From the NCBI GenBank assembly GCA_030740765.1, contig JASLWR010000012.1:1-64000 (forward strand): DNA of 64,000 nucleotides, in the 5' to 3' direction. Positions 1 to 8,839 of the stretch are shown here, piece after piece; position 1 is the stretch's first letter, and each line of letters begins with the position of its first letter. The notes beneath the pieces are model-generated. The model was not told the DNA's origin and did not search any database. It worked only from the letters and a program-made list of their open reading frames with translations. The position numbers were made by a program, and so were the translations under genes. This DNA is from Thermoplasmatota archaeon (GTDB lineage: Archaea > Thermoplasmatota > Penumbrarchaeia > JASLWR01).

Positions 1-315
1 TCGTTGACAGACTTTGCTTAGAATTAACGGCACTACGCGCAAAACGCCAGCTCCTTTAGGGGCTGGTAGTTTACTTATCCGTTTGGACAAAAGTATCAAT
101 CCGACAAGTGATCCTACGACAACGACGAGTTCCAAAATTCCGATAACCCAAATGAATGAGGTTTTTTGTAATTTGTCAATCAGCTGCTCGAAATCATCGG
201 TCAGAAAGGTTCCGTGAATGGCATATGCGAGGATTATAACGAATGCGCCTGCCAATAATGTCCACAGAAGACCAAGCAATCCCCATTGGGAATGTTTCAC
301 GTTCACATGATTCAT
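1..315 (-). CDS. Small two-helix membrane protein, 3' end outside window
   Basis: An open frame on the minus strand starts at the ATG at 315 and runs off the window edge, giving at least 105 residues. A GAGGTGA ribosome-binding site lies about 7 bases before the start. The protein begins MNHVNVKHSQWGLLGL and has a hydrophobic segment at about residues 10-34. A loop with acidic residues and lysines follows, then a second hydrophobic segment at about 52-77 ending in a basic patch (SKRISKLPAPKG). The pattern suggests a two-pass inner-membrane protein. I do not recognise the family and assign no function. The C-terminus is not visible. Confidence 0.6.
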   Translation of the reverse strand, partial: MNHVNVKHSQWGLLGLLWTLLAGAFVIILAYAIHGTFLTDDFEQLIDKLQKTSFIWVIGILELVVVVGSLVGLILLSKRISKLPAPKGAGVLRVVPLILSKVCQR

Positions 316-661
316 GTTATCTTCACCTCATAAAATAATCAATACTATTACTAAAATTCCTGACAGTGTTATTGTGCATGAAATAATTTATCTAGTATGA
401 CGATTACGATAAATATAATTTGTTCCGAAAATAGAGTGACGATTCCATTTTAATGATTATGGGCACCCAATGGAACAATGGAGCCTACTCTCACGACAAA
501 AAATACGAAATAATCGATTATCGATCACCATATTAATCTTCTTTAGAATTTGAATTTTATGTCTCTAAACCCAAATAACCCGAATTATTCATTGCGCCTC
601 GATAACTGGCAACTGTGAATTCAAGGCTGCATAGTTAATCCCGCCCCATCTCTACGCTGTT
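316..661. other. AT-rich gene-free stretch
   Basis: I see no credible gene on either strand between the partial membrane protein and the potassium-channel gene. A 12-base perfect palindrome, ATAATCGATTAT, sits at 510-521. It could be a regulator site, but it stands alone here. Confidence 0.4.
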
Positions 662-1756
662 TCATCGTCCTTGAGGTGTTTTGATCAATTTATATAGCTT
701 ATCGTTCTGATCGTCATCGCCAAGTACTATAATGATATCGTTATTTTTCAACTTCAAGGCGCTGTCAGGATTGGGCTTTAATTCCCAGTTGCTGGGGCTT
801 TCGGTCTTCTCTCCTTTTTTAGGTTTGTATATGGCAACACCCACGAGAAGCGGCCCTGCTACCTCCGCCATCATTTCCCTGAATTTTTTAACTGTTTTAC
901 CCTTGGCGAATGAACCTTCCCCTATGGTGTACTGCTGGAGGTCATAACCCGCTGTGGCCGATGTGATATCCTCCACGAAAAGGGCTACTTCCGGTTCGAA
1001 AGCGGCGCTTGCAACCAGTCTTCCTGTCAGCTCGGCTGGTGATGAAACGTAAGTGACGCCTGCAGAGTACAGGGTTTTCTTCAATTCCTCTTCGGCTATG
1101 GATACTATCAAGCGAACATCGGGATTTAGGCTCTTGATGGTTAGCGAAGCGATCAGCGTCTCCGTGTCGTCCCCTGTTGCAACTATGACCGTTCGGGCAT
1201 ATTTAACGTTGGCCCGGTTGAGGACTTTCCTGTTGCTGTATTGTCCGAAGACCACGAAGAGGTTCTTTTTGCTGCCCATATCCCGTACCTTGGGAATCTC
1301 GTTCTGATCGTTCGTTATCACTACCACGTTCTGATCGGCCACCAGCAGTTCCTCGAGGCTGACCCTCGATATGCTAGTCCAGCCGCATATCACTATGTGC
1401 TTTTTGAACTTAGTGCCTTCCATGCCTAACTCCTCCCTTTTGCGAGCCTCCATCACCGCATCGCTGACCATGCCTATCATAGCTCCAAGAAATGTGAAGG
1501 TGAAGATTACCAGGAACAATGCTGCTATCTTTCCCTCGGAGGTCACGGGAAAGCGGTCTCCATAACCCACAGTTGATAGAGTGACTATCCCGAACCAGAA
1601 TGAATCGTATATGCCCTCGGGACCCGAATAGCTGTCTCCACGCTCATCTTCCGGAACGTACTCGAACTGATAGAATAGTAGAGAACTAATAAGCAGGACG
1701 AATACGAAAATCGCGAGGAATTTCCATATTTTGCTGAATAGAAATCCTATCTGCAT
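662..1756 (-). CDS. RCK-domain potassium channel (MthK/Kch-like)
   Basis: This is a K+ channel subunit of the two-transmembrane plus RCK type. Residues about 10-31 form TM1. A pore helix and the selectivity filter STVGYGD lie at about 60-66, and TM2 is at about 77-99. Residues about 118-235 form a TrkA-N/RCK Rossmann domain, and about 270-360 a TrkA-C (RCK_C) domain. The usual GxGxxG dinucleotide loop reads CGWTSIS (HIVICGWTSISR), so the site probably does not bind NAD in the standard way; MthK-type RCK domains respond to Ca2+ instead, which is family knowledge and not shown here. Length (364 aa) is normal. There is no Shine-Dalgarno site. A TATA-like run (TATATATAA) sits about 28 bases before the ATG, which suggests a leaderless transcript. 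Confidence 0.9.
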   Translation of the reverse strand: MQIGFLFSKIWKFLAIFVFVLLISSLLFYQFEYVPEDERGDSYSGPEGIYDSFWFGIVTLSTVGYGDRFPVTSEGKIAALFLVIFTFTFLGAMIGMVSDAVMEARKREELGMEGTKFKKHIVICGWTSISRVSLEELLVADQNVVVITNDQNEIPKVRDMGSKKNLFVVFGQYSNRKVLNRANVKYARTVIVATGDDTETLIASLTIKSLNPDVRLIVSIAEEELKKTLYSAGVTYVSSPAELTGRLVASAAFEPEVALFVEDITSATAGYDLQQYTIGEGSFAKGKTVKKFREMMAEVAGPLLVGVAIYKPKKGEKTESPSNWELKPNPDSALKLKNNDIIIVLGDDDQNDKLYKLIKTPQGR

Positions 1757-1989
1757 GCTATCGGGAGGACTATTATATAGCGGTTATATATATTTAGCGA
1801 AAGGATTGAACCGATGGGAAAAAATGGGAGGGTCCGGAAAAATAGTCATCACAGGTGAATCTTTTCTTTTCGAAGTTGTCCATGCGCAGTACTAAAAAAA
1901 TCTTTGAATGCAATTGGAAGTATGATGTTGGATATACGCCCTTTTCTCAAATTTAATCGGTTTTGTATATTTATCAGTAAGGTTTTTAT

Positions 1990-2023
1990 CTTAGGAACGT
2001 AATCCTAAGTAATATGTTCCTAA
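1990..2023 (+). promoter_or_regulatory. Overlapping inverted repeats at the ATPase start
   Basis: CTTAGGA (1990-1996) pairs with TCCTAAG (2003-2009). In addition TTAGGAAC (1991-1998) pairs perfectly with GTTCCTAA (2016-2023), which includes the G of the ATG and the first codons of the downstream gene. The two pairings are mutually exclusive. This could be an operator for autoregulation or an RNA switch covering the start codon. No experiment supports either reading. Confidence 0.4.
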
Positions 2024-3369
2024 ACTTTATCGATAGAGATTTCGAATTATCTTTCCTCCATGACCGATTCAATTCGGACCAATATGAATTGATCGTCATT
2101 TATGGGAGACGAAGAATTGGAAAAACAACTTTGCTTGAAAAATTCCTGGAAGATCATAATGGTTTTTATTTCCTATCCGATAAGGCTGGAACCGAAAGGA
2201 ATGCCATAAGATTCAAAAATAAAGTTTCCCAATTCTTGGGCGAATCCGTCATCGAAAGCAATGATTTCTTCGAAATATTTGAAAATTTAATGACTAAAAA
2301 TAGTTCTCGGGCGGCTATTGTAATTGATGAATTCTCATATCTCGTTGAAAAAGATAATGCAATTCCATCTGTTTTCCAGAGAATTGTAGACCAGATCGTC
2401 AGGAAATCCGATCTTATGGTAATATTATGCGGTTCGAGCATAAGTATGATGGAAATGGGAGTCCTGAGTAAAAAAAGCCCGCTGTATGGGAGAAAAACGG
2501 GTCATCTCAAAATAGAAAAGATGGGTCTACTCGATATTCAGGCATTCTTTCCCAATAACTCTCTTTTATCAAATATCAAATGTTATTCCGTAACAGGCGG
2601 AATTCCGCATTATCTGGAGAAATTTTCCGAAACAAGATCTATTGCTGAAAATATTGAAAATGAAATATTCTCAAAATCAGGTAGATTGTATGAAGAAGTG
2701 GATTTTTTACTCAAGGAAGAATTTCGAGAACCCGATATTTACAAAGCAATATTGTCTGCTATGGGTTCCGGTTGCACCAGAGTTGTTGAAATTGGAAATC
2801 GGGCTCGCATACCTGCGCACAATCTCTCAAAATACTTGAATTCTTTAATGGCAATTGGAATTATTGCGAAGGAATATTCGGGCCTGGATCATAAACGGAA
2901 AAAACCCCGCTACAGAATATGCGATAATTTTTTTAAGTTTTGGTTTACGTTCTGTGAACCTTTCAAATCAGATATGGAAATAATGGAACTTGATTACCTG
3001 CTAAATTATTTCAAAAAGAATTTCAATACTTATCTGAGTCATGCTTTTGAGCAGATCGTCAGAGAACAATTTCTCAGAAAAATAATTCCATTCAGGATAA
3101 AACAAATAAGCAGATTATGGTATGGTGAGATCGAAATAGATGCTTTGGTAAAGAATGATATTGGTGATCATTATGCCTTTGTTGAAGTGAAGTTCAGTAA
3201 AAATGTGGACGGAAAACAGATATTATCAAAATTGAGATCCAAGGTAAAGGAATTGCCCTTATACAATAAAAAGACCGACTTTTTTGTTATTGCACTAGAT
3301 TTTTCAACAAAAGTTGAGGGATGTTTTTCGTTCGGAGAAATTGTTGCTCTCCATCAAAAAGGAGTCTAA
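2014..3369 (+). CDS. Archaeal AAA ATPase with C-terminal DUF234 nuclease-like domain
   Basis: A P-loop NTPase of the archaeal ATPase family that carries a C-terminal DUF234 domain. The Walker A motif is GRRRIGKTTLLEKF at about residues 31-44. Walker B is the hydrophobic run AIVIDEFSYL at about 100-109. A sensor-like stretch VILCGSS follows at about 139. The middle holds a winged-helix part (about 240-290). The C-terminus (about 350-420) contains a PD-(D/E)XK-like pattern, EIEIDALV followed by AFVEVKFS. The length of 451 aa is typical. The substrate is unknown for the family; such genes are common in accessory regions of archaeal genomes. Local sequence is more AT-rich than the neighbours, which fits horizontal spread. 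The ATG at 2014 lies inside an inverted repeat. Confidence 0.8.
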   Translation: MFLNFIDRDFELSFLHDRFNSDQYELIVIYGRRRIGKTTLLEKFLEDHNGFYFLSDKAGTERNAIRFKNKVSQFLGESVIESNDFFEIFENLMTKNSSRAAIVIDEFSYLVEKDNAIPSVFQRIVDQIVRKSDLMVILCGSSISMMEMGVLSKKSPLYGRKTGHLKIEKMGLLDIQAFFPNNSLLSNIKCYSVTGGIPHYLEKFSETRSIAENIENEIFSKSGRLYEEVDFLLKEEFREPDIYKAILSAMGSGCTRVVEIGNRARIPAHNLSKYLNSLMAIGIIAKEYSGLDHKRKKPRYRICDNFFKFWFTFCEPFKSDMEIMELDYLLNYFKKNFNTYLSHAFEQIVREQFLRKIIPFRIKQISRLWYGEIEIDALVKNDIGDHYAFVEVKFSKNVDGKQILSKLRSKVKELPLYNKKTDFFVIALDFSTKVEGCFSFGEIVALHQKGV

Positions 3370-3452
3370 TGAATCATCAGAAGCTATCGACCAACTCGGC
3401 GGTTTCACGAATATGCACCCTGGCCAATCGGAATTATTGCTGAAAACTATGA

Positions 3453-3494
3453 GGTCGGTATCCTACCGACCCGGAGGCCGTGGCCTCCTTTTTT
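3453..3494 (+). terminator. Two tandem hairpins followed by a T-run
   Basis: GGTCGGTA-TCC-TACCGACC (3453-3471) is followed one base later by GGAGGCC-GT-GGCCTCC (3473-3488) and six Ts. This reads as a terminator for the ATPase gene upstream. The pair of stems has the same layout as a pair at 18447-18485, with different bases but preserved pairing. Confidence 0.55.
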
Positions 3495-3519
3495 ATTATA
3501 TTCATTCTTTTTTTTTATC

Positions 3520-3549
3520 GGGCTTGCGTTTGCTGCAGCTCGCAAGCCC
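3520..3549. repeat. 9-bp inverted repeat near the aminotransferase 3' end
   Basis: GGGCTTGCG (3520-3528) and CGCAAGCCC (3541-3549) are perfect complements with a 12-base loop. The hairpin lies just beyond the aminotransferase stop codon on the minus strand, so it may mark the end of that transcript. No T-run follows it on the minus strand, so a terminator role is uncertain. Confidence 0.45.
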
Positions 3550-3573
3550 TCTTTAGTAAGAATTTCTCAACAT

Positions 3574-4641
3574 CTAAAAAGCGTTCCTTACTGCCTTTAC
3601 AATGGTATCAAGATCATCCCGTGTCAGGTCCTGGTGGATCGGAAGCGATAATACTTTCTTGATAAGCTCCTCGGTTACGGGAAGTTTCGTCGTATCATAG
3701 TTCTCGAAGGGTTTGAAGGCATACAGCGGTTTCGGATAATATATCCCGTGACCCACTTCATGCTCCTGGAGTGATTTAATAAGCTCATCACGCTTATCCG
3801 TCATAATGGTGTACTGGTGGAACACGTGGCGGTTTCCGGGTGCTATGAACGGAACTTCAACCACGTCGCTTAGCTGCTCGGAGAGGTATTTTGCGTTCGA
3901 TATCCTCTTTTTGCTCCTGCCTTCCAGAAGTTTCAGTTCCTCGATACCGATGGCCGCACCGATATCGGTCAGCCTGAAGTTGAAGCCACGCAGCACATGG
4001 GAATAACGTGATTCCTGACCGTGGTTGCGAAGCAGTTTCAGCGTATCTGCCACCTCCCGGTCATTGGTGGTTATCATCCCGCCCTCCCCCGTGGTCATGT
4101 TCTTCGTTGGATAAAAACTGAAAACGCCTGCATCACCGATTGCCCCTACTTTTTTACCTTTGTACTCGGCGCCGTGCGACTGACACGCATCTTCCAGAAC
4201 CGCCAAGTCGTACTTCTCAGCGATCTCCATTATGCGGCCCATCTCCGCACTTTGTCCGTACAGGTGTATCGGCATGATGGCTTTGGTCCGATCGGTGATT
4301 GCGGCTTCTATAAGCTCGGGGTCGAGATTGAATGTCTTTGGATCGATGTCCACGAATACCGGCTTGGCGTCCACGAACAGTATCGAGGTCCCGGAAGCGA
4401 TGAAGGTGAAAGGTGTAGTAATAACCTCGTCGCCGCGCTCGATACCAAGAGCGAGGAGGGCCAGATGAAGCCCGGTGGTCCCATTGGAGACCGCTACCGC
4501 ATGTTCCGCACCGCAGTAAGCGGCGAAATCCTCCTCGAACTTTTTAACTTTCGGTCCCTGGACCAGATACCCGGAACGCAGTACTTCGACCACGGCAGTC
4601 ACCGCAGCCTCGTTTATCTTGATACTAACATTGCTGATCAT
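3574..4641 (-). CDS. DegT/DnrJ/EryC1/StrS sugar aminotransferase (WbpE-like)
   Basis: A PLP-dependent aminotransferase that transfers an amino group to a keto-sugar nucleotide. The family's conserved features are visible: a GTTGLHLALLALGI block at about residue 56, PFTFIASG at about 80, EDACQSHGA at about 152, and the PLP lysine in SFYPTKNMTTGEGG. The length of about 355 aa is normal. The start at 4641 has a GGGTGA site six bases upstream; an ATG two codons earlier leaves no spacing. The gene follows a WbpD-like acetyltransferase closely, and a WbpB-like dehydrogenase lies 3.2 kb away. Together these are the set used to make 2,3-diacetamido sugars from UDP-GlcNAc acid in bacteria and methanogens. 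That pathway assignment is inferred from context. Confidence 0.88.
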   Translation of the reverse strand: MISNVSIKINEAAVTAVVEVLRSGYLVQGPKVKKFEEDFAAYCGAEHAVAVSNGTTGLHLALLALGIERGDEVITTPFTFIASGTSILFVDAKPVFVDIDPKTFNLDPELIEAAITDRTKAIMPIHLYGQSAEMGRIMEIAEKYDLAVLEDACQSHGAEYKGKKVGAIGDAGVFSFYPTKNMTTGEGGMITTNDREVADTLKLLRNHGQESRYSHVLRGFNFRLTDIGAAIGIEELKLLEGRSKKRISNAKYLSEQLSDVVEVPFIAPGNRHVFHQYTIMTDKRDELIKSLQEHEVGHGIYYPKPLYAFKPFENYDTTKLPVTEELIKKVLSLPIHQDLTRDDLDTIVKAVRNAF

Positions 4642-4644
4642 TTT

Positions 4645-4677
4645 CATTCACCCGACTATTCCATTCACCCGACTATT
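4645..4677 (-). repeat. Direct duplication of a 16-base ribosome-binding segment
   Basis: The 16-base unit CATTCACCCGACTATT occurs twice in a row (4645-4660 and 4662-4677) with one base between. On the minus strand each copy holds GGGTGAATG. The upstream gene's stop codon lies in one copy and the aminotransferase ribosome-binding site in the other. It looks like a recent tandem duplication at the gene junction. Confidence 0.6.
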
Positions 4678-5266
4678 TTTGGCTTTCGTATACCGCTCGC
4701 TCGATTTCCAGGAGCTTGCCGCATTTGCCGCATTCCATTTCGTTCTTTCCATCATTTATCTCTCGGGAAAATTCAGCTTTCCTGCCGCATTCACATACGA
4801 AACCTCTGACCCGCGCAGGGTTGCCCAGCACCAAAGCGTGATCGGGGACGTCCTTCGTCACAACCGCTCCCGCACCCACCATGGCGTATCTCCCGATGGT
4901 AATACCGCAGATAATGGTGGCGTTGGCGCCTATGGAAGCCCCTTTCTTCACCAGCGTCTTGGAAACTTCAAAATTATCGATGAATGACCTGGGGAACATG
5001 TCGTTGGTGAAGGTCATGGAAGGCCCCAGGAACACGTCATCCTCGATCACGACACCGTGGTAGATGTTCACCCGGTTCTGGGCCTTTACATTGTTTCCAA
5101 TGACGACGTCGAGATCCACGTACACGCCCTTGCCGAAATTGCAGTTCTTACCAATGGAAACCCTCTCGCGTATCTGGCAGTAATGCCATATGCTTGTGCC
5201 TTCGCCGATAACTGCCTCGTCGGACACCTCCGCGGTCTCATGTATCCTGACGTTCTTTCTTTCCAT
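4673..5266 (-). CDS. Left-handed beta-helix acyltransferase (WbpD-like) with C-terminal zinc ribbon
   Basis: A hexapeptide-repeat acetyltransferase. Repeats of the [LIV]-G-x4 type fill about residues 8-140 (GEGTSIWHYCQI, GKNCNFGKGVYV, GANATIICGITIGRYAMVGA), ending with the typical tail VPDHALVLGNPARVRG. A short C-terminal zinc ribbon follows, with CECG at about 160 and CGKCG at about 185; this tail is common in WbpD/WlbB-like enzymes. Such enzymes acetylate the 3-amino group of UDP-2-acetamido-3-amino sugars. The gene ends 31 bases before the aminotransferase start on the same strand, so the two are probably co-transcribed. The length of 197 aa fits the family. Confidence 0.87.
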   Translation of the reverse strand: MERKNVRIHETAEVSDEAVIGEGTSIWHYCQIRERVSIGKNCNFGKGVYVDLDVVIGNNVKAQNRVNIYHGVVIEDDVFLGPSMTFTNDMFPRSFIDNFEVSKTLVKKGASIGANATIICGITIGRYAMVGAGAVVTKDVPDHALVLGNPARVRGFVCECGRKAEFSREINDGKNEMECGKCGKLLEIERAVYESQK

Positions 5267-5382
5267 GGTTTGCGCTACCTGAGATAAACAATTTATTCTT
5301 TGCGGTTTAAAGATAAAAAGTAAAAAAAAAATCTAAGGGACTCCCACCTCATTGTTCAAAGTGAGGACTTCGTATTTTGTTT

Positions 5383-6888
5383 TTAATCCGGTTCATCCAA
5401 CCAATCCCATGAATCATCGGTTCCTTCTATTTTTTCCGTACTATTATCCTCTTCATATTCAATCCAAAATTCCTCTGAACCATCACCTTCTTTTGATTTT
5501 TTTCGATATTTTCCTTCACGGAACCTTCGTTTCTGCCTTTGTTGCGCAAATTCCTTCAGTCGTTTAGATGATTTATCACTTTGTTTATGTTGTGATTTAC
5601 CGATTTTTCCGTATAATTTTTCGTATTCAATTTTATTCTCAACTTCATCTGCCTTTATCGATGAAACCGTTTTCGATTCTACGATTTCCTTGTGTTCTCG
5701 CTTTTTTGAAGATTTTTTCAGTATCATTAACAGTATTATGGCGGATAATATGCATATTACACCTGATACAATAGCTATTGGTAAAAAATAACTCCTTATT
5801 TCAGATTCTTCATCTTTTTCCTTATCTCCAGTTTCTTCGTCATTTTCTTGGGCCAATTCGGTATCGTTTATTGAGATTCCCATAACCCAGTGCAGATTCG
5901 TTTGGAGTTCGTTTCCGCTCCGATCAAAGGCAACTACAGCGTAATAATAGGAAACGTTGTCAGATACATTAACATCGATCCAAAAAGTATCGGTTGCCAT
6001 CTTGGATACGGTAGTATGAACGGGGTACATTCCAACGGTAGAATTGAATGGGAATAGATTCCGATATATTCGGTATCCCTGGAAACGTCCGTCATTGCTG
6101 GCATTCCAGCTTATTTCAAGGCTCCCCGAGCTGTTCACACGGTCCTGGACCTTCAAATCGTCTATTGGAGCGGGAGGAACATCATCCAACGGTATTCCGC
6201 TTACAAGGGTGAAATTATGATGGTCTGCGGCACCGTCCTCATCCACACCAACTACGCAATAGTAGTATGTCACATCGTCGATAAGTTCCAGGTCATTGTA
6301 ATGATTATCATTTTCCAAGATCGCGATGGGTCCATATTTTTCCAATTCGATGGTGGAATTTTCAAATCGGTAGATTTCATATTTCGCGATATCATCTTCA
6401 TCCGTTGCTGTCCAGGAGATATTCAGGCCGTTTTCATAGCCTTTCAGATCTTCTACAGTCAAATTCTTCACAGGAAAAGGGGCTCTGTTCAGATAGAAGG
6501 AATAATTATACACGGGGCTGGCAGCACCATGGGAATCCTCCGCCCATAGTAAAAGAGTATAAAAACTGTGGTCCGAGAGATTCGCTCTCATTCTGTATTT
6601 TGACTGATTAAAGTACTGCCTCGAGATAATTGTCGAGTAATTACCCTCAACTTCTTCCATAAGATCGAAATAGAATGCTATCGGGTCTGAATCGGGGTCT
6701 TGAGGGGCCGTAAAACTGAATTCTGGCATCAATGGTTGGGGAAGTCGAAAGCTGAAATTGCTAATTCCCAGTGGCGGATAATTTCTCAAAGTGAAATCCA
6801 ATACTGTTTCTCGAGATTTCCCGCCCTGAAGATCATCAGCATAAAGTTTTGCCGAATAAGGTATGTCGTATTCCAGCGGAGTGGCCAT
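5383..6888 (-). CDS. C-terminal part of a broken surface protein: fibronectin-III domains, TM, cytoplasmic tail
   Basis: This frame holds a beta-rich region and at least two fibronectin type III domains (NLTVEDLKGYENGLNISWTA and DLKVQDRVNSSGSLEISWNA). A transmembrane segment follows (YFLPIAIVSGVICILSAIIL), then a basic and finally acidic cytoplasmic tail ending DDSWDWLDEPD. The reading frame is open upstream of the printed start to about 6978 and joins the upstream frame if one C is removed from the seven-C run at 6979-6985 (minus strand). The true protein is therefore probably one 5383-7699 gene of about 770 residues. Just inside the membrane the motif EYEKLYGKIGK closely matches one in the beta-helix protein at 8840-12823. 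Many Asn-X-Ser/Thr sites suggest glycosylation. Confidence 0.75.
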   Translation of the reverse strand: MATPLEYDIPYSAKLYADDLQGGKSRETVLDFTLRNYPPLGISNFSFRLPQPLMPEFSFTAPQDPDSDPIAFYFDLMEEVEGNYSTIISRQYFNQSKYRMRANLSDHSFYTLLLWAEDSHGAASPVYNYSFYLNRAPFPVKNLTVEDLKGYENGLNISWTATDEDDIAKYEIYRFENSTIELEKYGPIAILENDNHYNDLELIDDVTYYYCVVGVDEDGAADHHNFTLVSGIPLDDVPPAPIDDLKVQDRVNSSGSLEISWNASNDGRFQGYRIYRNLFPFNSTVGMYPVHTTVSKMATDTFWIDVNVSDNVSYYYAVVAFDRSGNELQTNLHWVMGISINDTELAQENDEETGDKEKDEESEIRSYFLPIAIVSGVICILSAIILLMILKKSSKKREHKEIVESKTVSSIKADEVENKIEYEKLYGKIGKSQHKQSDKSSKRLKEFAQQRQKRRFREGKYRKKSKEGDGSEEFWIEYEEDNSTEKIEGTDDSWDWLDEPD

Positions 6889-6943
6889 AGAAATTTTATC
6901 AGTACTGGTGTTTCCCTCCCAAACCGACCCTCCCGAACTATTT

Positions 6944-7699
6944 TCAATCTTTAGATTGTAGATTATCAGATCTCCATCGGGGGGGCCCCTGGTTCATCTT
7001 CATTATGCCGTCCTCGGCAAGATCTTCGATAAATGATACAAAAATGAACCGATCGGCATAAGGAAGGGCTTCGTAATTGATTTCGATACCGTCGAATCCC
7101 ATTTTGTTTACCAGATTGCGGATCTCCAGGATATGGCTGATTCTCAGATCTGGGGTTTCCATAATATAGGTGTAGGTTTCATAATCACCGGAGTACAGTA
7201 TTGGCATTACCGTCAAACCGAGTTCATGATATGTACTGGTCTTAATTAAGTAATCATTATCCGGATCGGACGTCGCCGAAACGCTTCCTACATGGTTGAT
7301 CGTATACCAATAAGGATAGACATGGGTGAATGTATCGCCGTTTGCGGTTATATTTTTATGCGATTCAGGGTCCCAGAAAATAGTCCATGCCCCTATTGAC
7401 TTATTACCCCCCGATCTTGAATAAGGAGACTTATTTTTCCGACCTTCTCTTTCGTTGAATGAAACCGGATCATTGTCAAGATTTCCGCCTGAGATGTTTT
7501 TTTGCGTATCTATCTGATGCGCCGGAATGAAATGGGAGCCCGAAGGATCGCCTTTACCGTTTGATCTGGGTGACGGACTCTCGACCGGGATTGGATCACT
7601 TACAGAAAGAAAGTTGTGGGAAAATAGTATTATTGCACATATGATCGAAATGACTGCAATGGATATTTCTTTTCCTTGGGATTTGTTTGAGATGGACAT
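6944..7699 (-). CDS. N-terminal part of the broken surface protein: signal anchor and truncated GH18-like domain
   Basis: The fragment starts at the ATG at 7699 with a signal-anchor segment (ISIAVISIICAIILFSHNFL). A low-complexity linker follows. From about residue 105 the sequence resembles the family 18 glycosidase/spore-germination YaaH fold, including the catalytic-strand pattern MGFDGIEINYEAL, where the last Glu matches the family's acid position. Only the first half of such a barrel is present. About 30 residues after the Glu the sequence changes to a fibronectin-like protein. The frame then breaks at a run of seven Cs (minus strand) and continues in the next frame. Whether this is a sequencing error, a real frameshift or a decayed gene cannot be told here. 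The half barrel makes enzyme activity doubtful. Confidence 0.6.
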   Translation of the reverse strand: MSISNKSQGKEISIAVISIICAIILFSHNFLSVSDPIPVESPSPRSNGKGDPSGSHFIPAHQIDTQKNISGGNLDNDPVSFNEREGRKNKSPYSRSGGNKSIGAWTIFWDPESHKNITANGDTFTHVYPYWYTINHVGSVSATSDPDNDYLIKTSTYHELGLTVMPILYSGDYETYTYIMETPDLRISHILEIRNLVNKMGFDGIEINYEALPYADRFIFVSFIEDLAEDGIMKMNQGPPRWRSDNLQSKD

Positions 7700-7854
7700 G
7701 AACAGCGGCCCCAATTTACTCTAACCATTTAATAACTCCTTTAATACTATTTTATGTTTTTTCCCCATGTCTCGATTTATAATATCAATTGAATAATGAT
7801 ATTTTAAAAAATAAAAATTTAACTGAAATGGAAATTTATTACTTGTGATAACGT

Positions 7855-8835
7855 TCAGAGTTCAATGGCAGTCCCCTCTCGGAATGATCGAAGACAGCTT
7901 TGGGCGATCTCAAGTGCTCGCATGCCGTCTTCGGCCGTTACGAAGGGTTTTCCACCGGTTTCAATGGCCCTAACAAAATCATTTAACTCTCTTTTCAGCG
8001 GCTCCTCGTTCTTAACAACCACTGTTTCTTTTTTATACTGAGTTGCCATTTGATAGACGTTATCAAGGTCACCATCGATATAGCTGCTAGTTGATATCTC
8101 AACGGACTGGGCAATATAATCCATTACCATGAAGCCTTTGGAGCAGGTAATATAAACTTTCCGCACCCTCATTGGGGTCAGCCAATTGGTTTCGATATGG
8201 CCGCTGATGCCCGAGCCGAACTTGAGCATAATGTTGGCATGGTCTTCGAAAAGCTCATGCTTTGTCCTGCCCGCTTGGGTGTAAACCTTCTTGACCTCGT
8301 CTCCGGTTAGATACCTAAGTGCATCAATGTCGTGTATTCCCAGATCCATGATAACACCCACGTCCCTTATTCTTGTAGGATACTGCGACACTCTTCTTGC
8401 TGAGATAGATATTATTTGACCCAGACCGCCACTTTCCAGCAGATCACGGGTGAATGAGACTACCGGATTGTGTCTCTCAATGAGACCAACGGACAGCACG
8501 AGACCTTTTTTCTCAGAAAGATCAATTAAACTATTTGCTTCCTCCACAGTGGAGCATATGGGCTTTTCGAGAAGTAGGTGTTTGCCTGTATCGAGAGCCA
8601 GTTTCCCCATTGGAAAATGGGAATTGGTGGGTGTTGCGATGATCACGGCATCGATATCAGCCTCGCCAAAGAACTCTTCAGGGTCAGTATACGCCTTTAC
8701 TTCGTATAATTTTCCAATCTCTCTCGCAGCCTTTTCGTCGAGATCGCATACCGCTTTCAATAAACCTGCATTAGCCGCAACTCTTGCGTGGTTCCGACCC
8801 ATTACGCCAGTACCCATAATTCCAATTTTAACCAT
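7855..8835 (-). CDS. Gfo/Idh/MocA sugar-nucleotide dehydrogenase (WbpB-like)
   Basis: An NAD(P)-dependent oxidoreductase. The N-terminal Rossmann motif is KIGIMGTGVMGRNHARV, and the family's catalytic EKPICSTVEEA block lies at about residues 93-103, followed by the C-terminal beta-sheet domain. The start is placed at the ATG at 8835: a strong GGGAGGT site lies 8 bases upstream, overlapping the last codons of the beta-helix gene, and MVKIG is the normal beginning for this family. The gene is about 326 aa long. Proteins of this type oxidise C3 of UDP-GlcNAc uronic acid in the WbpB-WbpE-WbpD route, and likely partners are the two genes at 3574-5266. The specific substrate is inferred from context. 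Confidence 0.85.
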   Translation of the reverse strand: MVKIGIMGTGVMGRNHARVAANAGLLKAVCDLDEKAAREIGKLYEVKAYTDPEEFFGEADIDAVIIATPTNSHFPMGKLALDTGKHLLLEKPICSTVEEANSLIDLSEKKGLVLSVGLIERHNPVVSFTRDLLESGGLGQIISISARRVSQYPTRIRDVGVIMDLGIHDIDALRYLTGDEVKKVYTQAGRTKHELFEDHANIMLKFGSGISGHIETNWLTPMRVRKVYITCSKGFMVMDYIAQSVEISTSSYIDGDLDNVYQMATQYKKETVVVKNEEPLKRELNDFVRAIETGGKPFVTAEDGMRALEIAQSCLRSFREGTAIEL

Positions 8836-8839
8836 ATTT

